Of a stretch of DNA of 64,000 bases, positions 10,050 to 23,574 are shown piece after piece (within the stretch, counting starts at the first letter, position 1; the number at the start of each line of letters is the position of its first letter). Made by a program: the position numbers and the translations under genes. The notes beneath the pieces were generated by a model. It worked only from the letters and a program-made list of their open reading frames with translations. It was not told the DNA's origin and did no database searches. This DNA is from Latrodectus hesperus. Lineage: Eukaryota > Arthropoda > Arachnida > Araneae > Theridiidae. The stretch is taken from assembly GCA_037975125.1 (NCBI GenBank), contig CM075862.1, positions 46,465,020 to 46,529,019 on the forward strand, given 5' to 3'.

Positions 10050-12740
10050 GCGTAATATTAATTTTATTTATTTATTTACATATTTTTTTTATTTTTGTTA
10101 AAAATGATGTTTTGTACCATGTAATTTGGCCTATCTTAAAAATCCTTAAAATCGAATTGATGGATATTCACTGAGTTTGAAATGTAAGTAAAATGGAAAG
10201 AAAAGTAGTTAATATGGAAAGAAAGAAGTAGCTTATGTGGAGCTCATTATATTCTCTACACTTTGTGGTTATACATGGATGATTATTTTAAAATAAATTA
10301 ACAGAAAATATGGCTTCATTCTTGAACCAAATAGAATTCCATCTGATGTATGTCACAGTATAAGCAATTTTACAGTGTTGAAAAATCAGTGTTAATTACG
10401 GCATCAGTTAATTACAATTGTTGTAATACGAATGAAGCATGACGAATGTTTTTTAAATTAAAGAACAACAAGGCAAACAGAATAAGGATTTTATTTATGC
10501 AGATATTTTCTGAAAAATTTTAATTAACCAATATCACTTAATACTATTTCAATTAAAAGCTGAATTCGTCTTTGAGAACTTTGGCGATGAATTCTCTGGG
10601 AGAACATTTTTACTCCTGATTCAAGAAAATCATGATTAATCGATTAATAATTGCACTTTTCTTCACTTATATGAATCCAAATCTATTTGTTAAGGAATTA
10701 AAAGCAATAGCCCACCAAAAATAATGAACAATGTGGTCTTCACTCTATTATGTAATAACGGTAATAAATAAATCCGATTATGCTCTTTTTAAGCACTTTT
10801 TAACTATTACTTGCTTATAATAAAGACTGGTTTATTTGGTTATGAGGGTTAGTGTGCATATAATCGTTAATTTGTTACCGTTTAGGCTGGTTTTAGAACC
10901 ATTAAGAACACCCATATTCAAGAGAGGAATTAAACTGTATAATTTTACTCTCAACTCCCACTATGGTGCTATTATTCATTCTTGAAATTAGAAATTTATT
11001 GAAATGGATTTTAAAGAACGCAGCCTATAAACCATATAGTTATAAATTAATATTAGTATATTGTAATGTTTAAACAGAAAATTAATTTTTAATTTCTTTA
11101 TGTTTCATTGTGTTTAATGAAATTTTTTCTCAAGACTTCATTGATGTTATGTTATATGTGATACAAACATCTAATAACATATAACTGGTGCAATAAATTA
11201 TTTTTTAAAACATAATTTTGATGCTTTTGTTCAAAAGTTAATCAGTTTCCTTTTATCATATATCAAACAATACTAACACTTTCAGAAGACAGATTTCTCA
11301 TCTTAAAACTAATTCCAATTAAAATTGTCTTATTAAACTAATAGTATTGTTTATTTAGGTTATGTTACAGGAATATAAAGCGATTGATTTTAATTTTTTA
11401 AGAATATCTTAAATATTTTTGCTTGAATAATTAAATTTACATTATATTGTTCCATAAAAAAATAAATGAAAAATCAGAATTACTTTTAATTTTATCGATG
11501 TAGAAACATGTATTGCAATTATTTACAGTTTAGAGAAAAGAAGAATTACTCAGTAAACCTCTTTATATTTTACTAATTTCTAAATAAAAAAATCTAAGCA
11601 ATTATCCTTTATTTAGCATTGTGAGTCACTTTAAATATTAAGCATATTTCATTCATTATTGAATATTAAGTACTTAGCGCATGCTTTTAATTACAATCGC
11701 TCAAATAATTAAATTGCAGCATTTCGATTTAAACTATAATAGGCGTAATTGATTTTGCTCTTTCCAAAGATAAGTCTAGTTGTGATTTAATGTATGAATA
11801 TAACATCATTGGGTTGAAAGGACTCTTAAAGTGCATAAAATATTGGCAACATAAATGATGCTATTTATTCATAAGAATATTAGAAAGTATTACGCGTAAA
11901 ATAAATAAAACGAAATAAATACACTCTAGAGAGATGGATTTCATAAAATTATTTCATTTAATTCGAATAATTGGGTTCTAATTAAAAAAATGGCATTAAA
12001 TGATTTTCCTTTCATAATTGTTATTAACGAAATAAATAATGCTATTTGCCCAACAAAATATATTTGTTTAATAGAAACTAATAATACGATTAAAATAATT
12101 TGAAGTCTATATTAGAAGAGAAACATTTTACAAAAATGGATAACGATCTTTTATTGCATTCCACATAAATGAGTTGCAATTTAAAAAACAGCTTTAAATG
12201 ATTTCTATGTTAAAGCTGGAATAGCCGTTAAAAATGTGCTGTGTATTCAAATATATATTGCTGTTTTAAGAGAAAACAAATACGATAGGCTAAATGGTCA
12301 GTATTGTTTTGAAATGGGCTTTTCTTTGTATTTTTAAGGAAATTTTTCGACGCCATTTCAAATAAGTGTTTACCCGAACCAGATTTAAGAAACTTATATA
12401 CTCCTGCCCATTATGTTACTTGATACTTCGATTTAAAGCGATTATAGCTGTAGCGATAAAGCCTGAAATGAGGAAATGAATAAATAATAATTTTTGAAAC
12501 CATTAAAGGCGTCATGATAAAATGATGCATATGCATCACATATTAGTTTCCTACATGCATATTAAATGTGGGATGAAGGGTGCACCGATATCAAATATTA
12601 CTGTCACTATACCACTAAATATATAAAAAGCAAGTTTTTCATATAGTAATATATTTTGATAATCACACCAATTCGTGATTCTTCGAAATCAAGAAAGGTC
12701 TGATGTTTGACGGATATTATCTTCAAACATTCTATGCAAT
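10050..12740. other. Non-coding AT-rich DNA, 2.7 kb
   Basis: No gene, repeat family or RNA gene is recognised. Only short local features occur, such as a gatgcatatgcatc palindrome at about 12523-12537. Confidence 0.55.
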
Positions 12741-12819
12741 CTATTAGGTTGGAGAAAAAGTTTGTAGAATTTATACCAAACACTTTTATTTAAACAAAAA
12801 CAATAGCTATGTCAATATG

Positions 12820-12957
12820 TTAATCAATTATATGTTCGCCGTTGCTGTTTACAACCTCTTCCCACCCCTCAATCAATTTGTTCATGCTGTTCCGCCAAAA
12901 ATCGCCTGGTTTGGTGTCAAAGAGGTTGTTGAGGCAGTTTTTAAGGACCTCTTGGGT
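12820..12957 (-). pseudogene. Mariner transposase C-terminus, inverted partial copy
   Basis: The minus strand reads NLFDTKPGDFWRN then a segment ending NSNGEHIID and a stop at 12820-12822. This is the C-terminal end of an irritans-type mariner transposase, in the opposite orientation to the copy at 12985-13380. Homology to the other arm stops at about 12957, giving the inversion junction. This arm is closer to the expected family motif (DFWRN) than the plus-strand copy (DFGRN). Confidence 0.8.
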
Positions 12958-12984
12958 GCACTGCGAAATGCTCTAAAAGCATAC

Positions 12985-13380
12985 CACAGTCAACAAGGAG
13001 CTCTAAATTGCCCAGCTACACCGCGTGAATGAGGCTATTCGACTGAAAAGACATGATCGACATAGTCAAACCATACTCCTTTGCGACAACGCCAGGCCCC
13101 ATGTTGCACAAGCCGTCAAAGCCGCACTCCAAGAGCTCGAATGGGAGGTTTCTCAGCATCTACCGTATTCTTTGGACCTTGCACCGACCGATTATCTTCT
13201 TTTCCACTCCTTGTCAAAACATATGAAGGGTGTTACCTTTGATAACAAAGAGGCCTTAAGAACTGGCTCAACAACTTCTTTGACACCAGACCAGGTGATT
13301 TTGGGCGGAACGGCATCGACAAAGTGGTCGAGTGGTAAGAAGAGGTTGTAAACAGCAACAGGAAATATATAATTGATTAA
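12985..13380 (+). pseudogene. Mariner transposase, C-terminal half (irritans type)
   Basis: The plus strand reads VNEAIRLKRHDRHSQTILLCDNARPHVA, then YSLDLAPTDYLLF, then, after a frameshift near 13260, NWLNNFFDTRPGDF and an end at the stop of IID (13378-13380). The two visible catalytic aspartates are in LLCDNA (codon at 13085) and PTDY (codon at 13190); 34 residues separate them, giving the mariner DD34D spacing. The first Asp and the N-terminal DNA-binding domain are missing. An in-frame stop interrupts the start of the region and another interrupts the VEW.EEVV segment. Confidence 0.85.
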
Positions 13381-13457
13381 CTTATTGACATAGCTATTGT
13401 TTTTTGTTTAAATAAAAATCTTTGGTAGAAAGCTACGAACTTATCCCCCAACCTAAA

Positions 13458-13925
13458 AAAATTCCTCTCTATTCATATACATTTTCCTGCGCGTAATGAT
13501 TATTTTATAATAATTCTAACAGGCCACTAGGTATTTGCTAAATTTCTATTGATAAGGTATATATTGTTTTCTTTTCTTTATTCAAAATGTTATCCAGCAT
13601 CTCGAAATGAGATATCATCCAAAATTAGGATGTATTAAATGTCGAAAAATTAAATTCCCAATAGATAAAATACGGAGTTGTTAAATTTTGAAATCGATAT
13701 TATTTCAACCATTTTCATAGGTGTTGCAATCGGAGACGTCTTAAGAAAAGCAAAAATTCATGATTTTTGTTCTTGCAGTGAAAAAAAAATTGAAATAATA
13801 TTTATCCTAAGTAACCAACTTTACAGTTAATTGGAAGCTGCGTTAACTAGTTTAAATAAATTATAAACGTCAAAATGTTTAAATATAGCATAACTTTTGT
13901 TTAAAGTTAGGCATACATTTTTATA
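13458..13925. other. Non-coding AT-rich DNA between two transposons
   Basis: No gene or repeat is recognised. Confidence 0.55.
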
Positions 13926-14176
13926 TACAGTGATACACAAAAGTCACAGCATACACCTTTCAGAATTAACAGAAACTTATTTATTTCAAATATTTACATA
14001 AGAATTGAATTCAATTTAGCTTAAATCGATTACAATAAAAAATGGTGAGAAAAAATAGCAGTTTTTTTTATCATTAGACACAAAATAATATAAAATATTA
14101 GAAAATCAGTCTTTTCGCGAGTCACAAAAGTGAACATACAGAAAAGTCTACGTGTGAAATTTCCATATTTTAATAT

Positions 14177-15215
14177 TTAGTTGGTCCACCTTTTGAATTT
14201 AAAACAGTTCTCATACGAATAGACATTGAATAGACCAGTCCTTTGGTTACAGTGCGGGGGATTTTTGCCATTCTTCACGCAATGCCTTTTTAAGATCGTC
14301 TTTGCTTTTAATTTGCCTTTTTCTGATACTTCTGTCCAGTTCATCCCATAAATTTTCGATAGGATTAAGGTCAGGGGTTTGAGGAGGGGAGTGCAGTTGT
14401 CTCGGAATGTTACATAACAGCCTTTCCTTGACAACACCAGCTGTGTGCTTTGGATCCTGATCTTGTTGGAATATCCAGTCATTTCCCATGCCTAATTTTC
14501 TCACTGATTGCTTCAAATAGTTTTTTTAATATATTCAAATAGACAAAACTATCCATAGGGGTTTCCATACAGATTAAATTGCCAACACATGAAGCTGAAA
14601 AATAGCCCCAAACCATCATTGAAACTCTACCATATTTTACTGAAGGAATCAGATTCTTCAATTCTAACTCTGATCCGGGTTTTCGCCAAACTTTTTGCTT
14701 ACCATTCCAACCAAAAATGTTAAATTTAGATTAGTCTGTAAAAATAACTTTGCTCCAGTAATAGAAATTATCGTTTTCATGAAGATGTGCAAATGCCAAT
14801 CTTTTGTCTCTATTGACTTTACTAATGAGAGGTTTTTTACGTGGAATTCTGCTGTTATTATCCTTCTTCCCTCAAGGATCTTCTAACAGCATTCTGGATT
14901 TACATCAGTTTCTTTTACCTTTTCAAGATGTTTGGATGTGTCTACTGAAATAGTCTTTCGGGTTATTACGAATTGTTTGAATGATTTCTTTTATCTCTAC
15001 CGGTCAACTTTTGGTGGTCTACCAGTACGAGGCAAGTTTTCCACAGTTTTTCATAGTGCAAGGAATAATAAGGAAATTATACTTCCTTATTATTCCTTGC
15101 ACTGTAGCTCACTTTCTACCTATAATTTGACTTATTTGGTTGAGTGATTTTGCCTCATTTTTCAATTTAATAGCGAGTTCTCTGATTTCTAATAATGTTT
15201 CAGTTCTTTTAGTTG
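14177..15215 (-). pseudogene. Tc1-like transposase (element 2), DD34E, broken
   Basis: The N-terminal helix-turn-helix reads from about 15215 (ATKRTETLLEIRELAIKLKN, then SLNQISQIIGRK, stop, ATVQGI). No ATG is evident at the front. A palindromic insertion at 15055-15103 interrupts the DNA-binding domain, followed by TGRPPKVD at about 15010. The first catalytic Asp is in VIFTD near 14735, directly followed by a stop. The next frame holds KNLIPSVKYGRVSMMVWGYF (14661 downward). The frame 14516-14247 holds FQQDQDPKHTA (Asp codon at 14462-14460) and TPDLNPIENLW (Glu); exactly 34 residues lie between them. A last frameshift leads to the C-terminus ending FKRWTN at 14177. At least four disabling lesions are visible. 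Confidence 0.9.
15055..15103. repeat. Perfect 21-bp hairpin with 7-base loop
   Basis: The arm at 15055-15075 (starting agtgcaaggaataataagg) is repeated as an exact reverse complement at 15083-15103 around the loop attatac. On the coding (minus) strand the right arm encodes the expected VQGII of the Tc1 DNA-binding domain. The left arm is therefore the extra, inverted copy: a templated palindromic insertion. Confidence 0.95.
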
Positions 15216-15544
15216 CAATTTTAAAATTTATAAAATAAATTTCAAAAATGTTCTCTGATGCTCTTATATAAAACAAGGCACAATTCTTACAAATATGTTA
15301 TGAAAATAAAAATTTATTTAAATCCAACTGTATGCTCACTTTTGGGAGTTTCAAAAACGCATATTTTTAACTTAATCCGAAATAGATTATGATAATCTTA
15401 AAATATTTGATGTCTATCAGACACATAATGATTCAAATGCATACTTATAGCTATACGAAAGGAGAAAAAGTAATTCATTTGCATTTAATTTCCAAAAATG
15501 GGAAAATTTGCAAGTGTATGCTGACTTTCGTATATCACTGTAAA

Positions 15545-17607
<2,063 letters not shown>

Positions 17608-17949
17608 TAAATAAGCATTCACACAGGAAATTTTGATTTCTGTGAAAAAGATCTGAAATTTTTAAGTTATTCAACTCTTTCATCAGTTAAAATCTGTAGT
17701 TTTTAGGATTAATTTTAAATATTAAATGTTTTTATCAAAGAATTGTTTCTTTCGAAAGAGACGATTTCAGGTCCGATTCTGCATTCATTAAACAGTGGCT
17801 GAACATCGTACTTCTACATGCTTCGTTATTTTTCAGAATGGCTATTTTAATGTTTAGCATGCTTTCTTTGTAGCATGTGAAACTGACAAATAACCTTAAC
17901 AAGACTATATTGTTCCATTATCCAAATTATTGGTTCGTTTTACATGCTG

Positions 17950-18853
17950 TTAAATAATTTACTTAAGTCTAACATATGAAATGAATGAATTATTGGACTT
18001 ACTGTGGTCTGGTGGTAAATTCTGAAGCTAAACAATCTAGTATATTGGTGTTGTATTTGTTTTTTTATATATGTATCGGTTTTATAAGATCTCTTTAGAT
18101 ATATCTGTTAGAATCTATTTTCTCCATATGAGGCGATTGTCTGGGAGATTATCGCGTTGCCAATCCTAAATATATGACTCATTACCTATTTTAGAAGGCA
18201 ACAATCACCAGGTTTTCATATAGTATTTGAAAACAGTTTCCAATTGCTCAATTTTTCGTTACATGGTGTCAAATATTTATCAGAAGTTAAACGTTTAAAA
18301 TTATCCAAGTACCGGATTAATGGGAATATTAAGTTGGTGGTAAGTTCTGAATAGGAACACAATCCATCTTGAAAAATGGTGGATGTTCGTTGAAATGGTG
18401 CTTTTTGTATGTATGCATCTCTTTTGAAGGATCTTAGGATAATTTGTTGGAATCTGTTTTCTGCATATAAATATGATGTTTGGGAGTTTTTTCTTTGGAA
18501 TTGTTCCATTGGAAAAGCTAAATTCTGTCCATTACCCAAAGAAAATTTTCCTTGAAAGTACGGATCTTCATATGTCGTAAAATAGCTTTCTTTGTCGATT
18601 TCTTCTTTAGATTTTGTCAAATATTTATCAGTAATCAAAATTTTGCAAAGCGAGAATAATTAGGATCGCAGCAGTCTAATGGTAGGATCACTCTCTTTGG
18701 AGTAGATAGTTCCAAGTTCGAACCCAGTTTCTGTGGAGTAGTAAGAACTGGGGATGAGAGTTCTCGCTTTCTTCGTGCATATTCTGTTAAAGAACAAGCT
18801 TGGGAATTTTCCATGTTGCCCACCTTTTGAAACGTGTTGTTGCCTGTCTGCAA
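17950..18853 (-). pseudogene. Unrecognised, internally repeated, broken coding-like region
   Basis: The minus strand has a 140-codon open frame at 18638-18216, preceded by a 72-codon frame at 18853-18635. They resemble each other loosely and also resemble a third segment downstream to about 17950. Aligned pieces include SQTSYLYAENRFQQIILRSF (second unit) against SQTIASYGENRF, stop, QIYLKRSY (third unit); a weaker match is NSQACSLTEYARR in the first unit. The matches are also visible in DNA: 18003-18150 aligns with 18335-18495. Unit length is roughly 110 residues. The first frame continues into the second only across stops, and the third is closed by stops. It could be a decayed host gene with tandem repeats or a transposon of unknown type. 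I do not recognise the family. Confidence 0.35.
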
Positions 18854-18859
18854 TCTATA

Positions 18860-20056
18860 AAAAATGTCTTCCTGAATATAATACGCAGTAAATTTTCAAA
18901 TGACTTGCAGTAACTTTTGCCTGTTATGTAATCCGTTAAGTGAGTTATAATCCATAAAAAATATAATCTATATAAACTACTACAAAATATTACAGCATCT
19001 TGAGTTACATTTTAAATTTAATATGGAGGAAATATTTGTTGTGTAATAAATAATATTTTAAAAAAAATTAAAAATCATTCTTGCTAGAATTTAAATGGTT
19101 AAGGAAATGTATGATGATCTATTTCGGTTTTGTGCATTAAATCTGACTCATTAAATATTACGTAAGTTAGTTGCTAGACATAAGTGCTTAAAGTTGATCC
19201 TTAGATAAAGATAATATATTAGCTTGATAATGAATTGACAGTAAATAGTTTGAAAGAAACGATGATATTGAGTTCAAAACGAGGATTTCTTACAATATAT
19301 CTCTCTTTACTTTGTTAATTCTGAGATTATAAATATAAAAAAAAATATAAATATGACTTTAACAGAATATCATTTTGACTGTTATTGCTAATATTTTATA
19401 GAACTGAAAACACCTATGTCATGTTCCTAATTTTATCTTTAATTTATCGAGAAAATTTAATCTTTAGTAAGCTTTTCTTTCTCCAATTTTCACAATGTTT
19501 TAAATTTCCAGCACTTTGAAACTAATTGATTATAATTAAGTTCAATTTTTATTTAAACTTATTATTTTTTATTAGACAAATAATTAAACACTTTGAAACT
19601 AATTAATTGTTATAAATTCAATATAAATGAATATGATTAAATTCAAACATCTTTTTTAACTTAAATTTTAATTGTAATTCAAGCTCAGATTATAAAAAGA
19701 AATTAAAATATTCTACACACGCTTTAAGACCTTAGCGAGAATCTTAAGAAGTTTATATATGTAAATGATAATCCATATACGCGCTTATGTAGTAATTTAT
19801 ATATTAATTTTTTCTTAACTGGTATATACCCCAATGTTTCAATCAAGACACCTCAATAAGTGGGTCTAATTTTGCCATGTGGTTATTTTTGACTAATCAA
19901 AATATTATTCAAACTTTAAAGTTAACAGTGGAGTGAAACATGTAGCATGATGTCTTTTACGGAAAATATGTTTCATATTTTATTAAATGGGAATTTTAAA
20001 TAGATATATTTTTTTATATTGACTTTTATATTTTTATAAATATTTTATATTGACCG
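18860..20056. other. Non-coding AT-rich DNA
   Basis: No gene or repeat is recognised. Confidence 0.55.
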
Positions 20057-20070
20057 ACACATTTTTCTTG

Positions 20071-20250
20071 TCGAGCTGGCAGCCCAATGGTTTGCGCTCT
20101 TGCCTTCGGTTCAACAGTTCTTGGGTTCGAATCCCACCTTGGGCATGGATGTTTGTAGTGGTTAGGAATCCACTTTAAAACCGTAGGTCCCGGTCTAGTT
20201 AGCCCTCGTTGCAAAAAATGACCGTTGAGCGACAATGAAAACCAAACCAA
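20071..20250 (+). mobile_element. SINE-B copy 1, tRNA-headed, 14-bp target duplication
   Basis: A 180-bp element with a tRNA-like head (ggcagcccaatgg as a box A-like word, ggttcgaatcc at 20123-20133 as an exact box B), a short body and an A-rich end (gaaaaccaaaccaa). The word acacatttttcttg occurs at 20057-20070 and again at 20251-20264, defining the insertion to the base. It is the best preserved of four SINE-B copies in the window. Confidence 0.87.
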
Positions 20251-20405
20251 ACACATTTTTCTTGGTGATTTATGCTTATTATTCATGGCTCGGAATAATA
20301 TTTTCTAAGTAAGGAAATAAAATTTTCTCATTTCGTATGCATATTCTAGTGTCATTCAATATTTACAATCAATAATTTGGGTTGTATTTTTGCTTGCTTA
20401 CAACA

Positions 20406-20633
20406 GAATAATATGTGGAAGAACTGGTGAAACTGGATCGACCAACATGAAAGTTGGAATTCGAATCGGACTAAAAAGAAATTTTCAAATTTTAGTAAAT
20501 GTTTTAAAAGATCGAGAAGTGCTATTCACGGTGCCATACTCAGAAATAAATGCAGGAAAAGAGCAGATTTATGCAGAAATAATCTTATTTATTTATTTAT
20601 TTTTTTTACATTTTGTACAAAATCGAATAATTT
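20406..20633 (+). other. Candidate exon or processed fragment, unrecognised
   Basis: A pyrimidine-rich tract and cag (ttgtatttttgcttgcttacaacag, ending about 20406) resemble a splice acceptor. An open frame then follows with unusually balanced composition for this window: CGRTGETGSTNMKVGIRIGL, then NFQILVNVLKDREVLFTV, then YSEINAG. It fades after about 20580 into low-complexity Phe/Leu codons and stops at 20633. No convincing splice donor is seen. The antisense frame is also largely open, which weakens the case. I cannot name a family. Confidence 0.2.
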
Positions 20634-20649
20634 AAAAATTATCCAAATA

Positions 20650-22101
20650 AGGAAAGAATTCATCAGTTAAAAAATAGAAAATAAATGAACATTACCGATT
20701 GTTTCCAAATTTTTTAAGCAGGATTTCTTAATTAATTTCCCTATAATAATTAAGAATTTACAATATGTGTCAGAATTTTCTCAAAGTTTCTAAATTAGTA
20801 TATATAATAAATTTATATTTATAATGCTTTAATTTTTAAACCAAAACAGTCATTCTTATTTAAGAAACACTATTTTGATTGTTACAAAATCTTTTATTAT
20901 ACTAGTTTTGATTTATTAAAAAATCTCTTACAAATTTTAGCTTGACTGTTTAGTTAAAAACACATTTAAAATGTTTGATATTTGAACTGCGTTGAGAATG
21001 TTTTAAAAATGTGTATTTTCTTTATGTATATAAAATTAGATTTATTATAAAACATTTTCTTTAGAATAAGAAGTCTGACTTTTATATTTTTCTTTTCCTT
21101 CTTAAACACAATTATTTTCCTATTATTCTAAGTTTCTGATGGGAAAATTCCGATTGTACACATTTTTGAAAAAAAAGAAAATAGCTTATAAATCACTGGG
21201 AAATAATTTGTAAAAATGTTGCTACAGACTTTTAATTTGAAACCCATTTGAAACTGATCTCGTTTATCAGATTAAAAGTATTTTTTTTATCTGTTTGAAT
21301 ATTTTATTTAGTTATTTCTCTTTCGCGTAATCCTTTTAAATAGCTTCTCATGAAACAAAAGTTGTTTACTGATTTTATTTTCAGTGAGTCAAGCGCAGTT
21401 TTATGAAAAAAATCTTTCCGACATTTCAAAATAAATTTCTTTAAATTTGCTTCAGCTAATTTATAGTAAAAAAAAAAGACTTGAAAGTATATTTTAAATG
21501 TACATTTATGTATCCATATTTTAAATTTCCCAACTGTTGTATTAAGTTACATCGACAGAATTTTTTTTAACGAAACATAAATACAATTCTCCTCAGACAA
21601 AATGTTTAAAAACTATTTCTAGACCAAAAAATAATAACCACGCATTAACAGAAATTTCGTGGTGTTGTTTTTAAAAATTCTAAGAAAAATTTTTTTATTA
21701 AAGAAAAAAATAATAGGAAATTAAAAGCAGCCGCTTTTAATTGATAATATCCTTGCTGTTACCGTTTAACAATTTCATATCTATTGTTAATAATTATTAA
21801 TATACATAATATTTCTCTCTCAATGTAATAATTTGTTCTGCATTATCGTAAAATAAATTTCAGTAAATAGGATTTTTTTTTAAATCTATTTTTTATGTGT
21901 GGAAATCCACTAATTTTTAAAACTGTTTTCAACAAATATAAATATTGATATTTATTCCAGAATACCATTAAGGAGTTTAGAAATAAAATCCTTGTCAAAC
22001 TAATGACTTTCGTTGAATATTCTTGCAAAAGTTAATTTTTATTAAGCTTAAATAATGAAATTTTTATATGCTGCGATGAGGAGTAGAAAATGTTCCAGTT
22101 T
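20650..22101. other. Non-coding AT-rich DNA
   Basis: No gene or repeat is recognised. Confidence 0.55.
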
Positions 22102-22114
22102 AAGCTTCAATGAT

Positions 22115-22907
22115 CCTGGGGCCTGAGCAGCTACCAGGCGCGTCGGTAGGCGGTGGATCACCGAACGTCCTGTAGGAATGACAGGATAGCCTTGAATATA
22201 GAATCAGAGGCCGCGAACCAGCTCCCGTAAACCCTGGTGTTATGCGTTCCGTGCCTAGGGCTAATTGGCACCGCGGTATTGGTGTCTTAACGGAGCCTCT
22301 AGTTGCCTGGCAAACTTCTAGAGTAATTTGCCTTGCCCAGTATCTCAGGCAATGCTGGGTGGACTTATATTACCTGAGCTTATAAATTGTTATCTTGTGG
22401 CTGAAAAGACACAAAAAATAACAATCCTTCCTGCTTCTACAGGTGATGCCTCTGAAGTTGACCTTGCTGAAAAAGACAAGTGAACTCAGAGGCTGTCTTG
22501 TAAAGGGGCAGTAATGAATCCTTCACTTGAGGTAGAAATGACCTCCAAACCATCTTCTGGTGAAAGTCAGGAAGCTATCCCTAGTATGACTGACTCTCTG
22601 ACCAGATGGGACTATTTCAGCAAGACCCTATCTGCTGGAAATGTCATACGCAAGAGGAAACGGCAGAGCATATCATTTATGAATGCCAGGCTTTTGCCCT
22701 CCCTAGATTAACCTCTTTAGGCATCATCGATACTAGAGAGTTACACCTAGACTCCATTAAAGGGTTATCGGACTTTATTAATAAAGTGGGTGACCCGAGC
22801 AACTGGAACTAGGAAACATTGGGTTTGGAGTTAATGGTACAAAATGCTGATAAAAGCAGAGGTGCCCAATGACATACAAACCCAATTCTAAGAAGAAGAA
22901 GAAGAAG
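22115..22907 (+). mobile_element. Compact, internally deleted LINE with exact 13-bp target duplication
   Basis: The unit begins with a GC-rich leader (cctggggcctgagcagctac), which looks like a LINE 5' UTR. It continues through a short ORF1-like start (ATG at 22514, MNPSLEVEMTSKPSSGESQE), then jumps at about 22595-22606 to the C-terminal end of a LINE polyprotein, a short 3' UTR and an (AAG)n tail at 22891-22907. The word aagcttcaatgat occurs at 22102-22114 and 22908-22920, so the 793-bp unit inserted in one event. Having 5' and 3' ends but almost no coding middle, it is a non-autonomous LINE derivative. It is much richer in G+C than its surroundings. Confidence 0.85.
22606..22812 (+). pseudogene. 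LINE ORF2 C-terminal zinc-knuckle end
   Basis: The frame encodes DPICWKCHTQEETAEHIIYECQAF, the Cys-Cys-His-Cys motif (C..C ... H....C) found after the reverse transcriptase in R1/Jockey-type LINEs, then a short tail ending DPSNWN at the stop in 22810-22812. Only the last 60 or so residues of ORF2 are present. The RT itself is absent because the internal deletion joins this frame to the ORF1 start in a different frame. Confidence 0.75.
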
Positions 22908-23079
22908 AAGCTTCAATGATACCAATTTCATCCTAGTTAATGTTGACAGCGTAGTTGGTAAAAATGACATATATTTGTTATTGCGCGGCTTAGCGCACTA
23001 AAAACGAGTATTCTCGTTGTTCACGAAGTAGGTCATTTAAATGTTCAGTGATCCATAATTTATTAGTAAGATATATCTT

Positions 23080-23225
23080 GTGCTCATTTTTGAGAAAACT
23101 GGTTATGTTCATTTGATTAAAGTACATTCACGGAACCACTACGTATATCCAAGCTCAATATGGGATTCGAACCCACAAAAATTTGAATGGAAAGCCTTAA
23201 TGCTAAGCATTCGAATTTCACTTTG
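23080..23225 (-). mobile_element. SINE-B copy 2, diverged
   Basis: Read on the minus strand, ggttcgaatcc (exact box B, within gggattcgaaccc on the plus strand at 23162-23174) is followed by a body matching SINE-B copy 1 (ttgagcttggatatacgtagtggttcc against the copy 1 word ttgggcatggatgtttgtagtggttagg). The 3' end is ragged and may extend to about 23010. Confidence 0.65.
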
Positions 23226-23574
23226 CTAATGATTATGAGAAATTTACCATCAATATTTAGATAATCATAAAAAACTCATGATTTTTTTGACCTGAACTAA
23301 AAACTGAATTACATATGCGTGGTTTATATTGCCCTTTTATTCAACGTAACTCATTTTAATTTTCATACCTTACAATGATTAAGTTATTTAGTTCAAAAGA
23401 ACTAATTTAAATATTTTTTGCTCTCATTGAAAATATAGAAATGTTTCCCAAATAATTGATTTTGTTTGCCATTTCTTGTACCTATTTGCTTATTTGTCGG
23501 ATAACTACCATTTGCAAAGAGCCAAAATAGGCAGCAATTGTCTTTGCTTCTCTTACTGTTCAGCATTTCATGGA

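Larger units (their letters stand above)
12744..13456. mobile_element. Irritans-type mariner derivative with 210-bp inverted arms
   Basis: This 713-bp unit begins with ttaggttgg after a TA and ends with ccaacctaa. The expected right TA is mutated. The first 212 bp (12744-12955) match the reverse complement of the last 210 bp (13247-13456): both contain the mariner 3' UTR and the last 40 or so transposase codons, in opposite orientation. The roughly 290-bp core between them is the downstream transposase region in plus orientation. It therefore looks like two 3' ends of one mariner joined head to head, replacing the 5' half. Ends in this form could in principle still be recognised by transposase, and a transcript would fold into a long hairpin. 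Confidence 0.85.
13928..15540 (-). mobile_element. Tc1-like element 2, 1.6 kb, TIRs and TA duplication
   Basis: The left end cagtgatacacaaaagtcac and the reverse complement of the right end (cagtgatatacgaaagtcag) match with a few substitutions and one indel over about 30 bp. TA flanks both ends (13926-13927 and 15541-15542). The minus strand carries a broken transposase. Confidence 0.92.

Noticed and set aside
20080..20140. Plus-strand tRNA gene
   Set aside because: Exact box B, but it lies inside a 180-bp SINE with a 14-bp target duplication and does not fold as a full tRNA.
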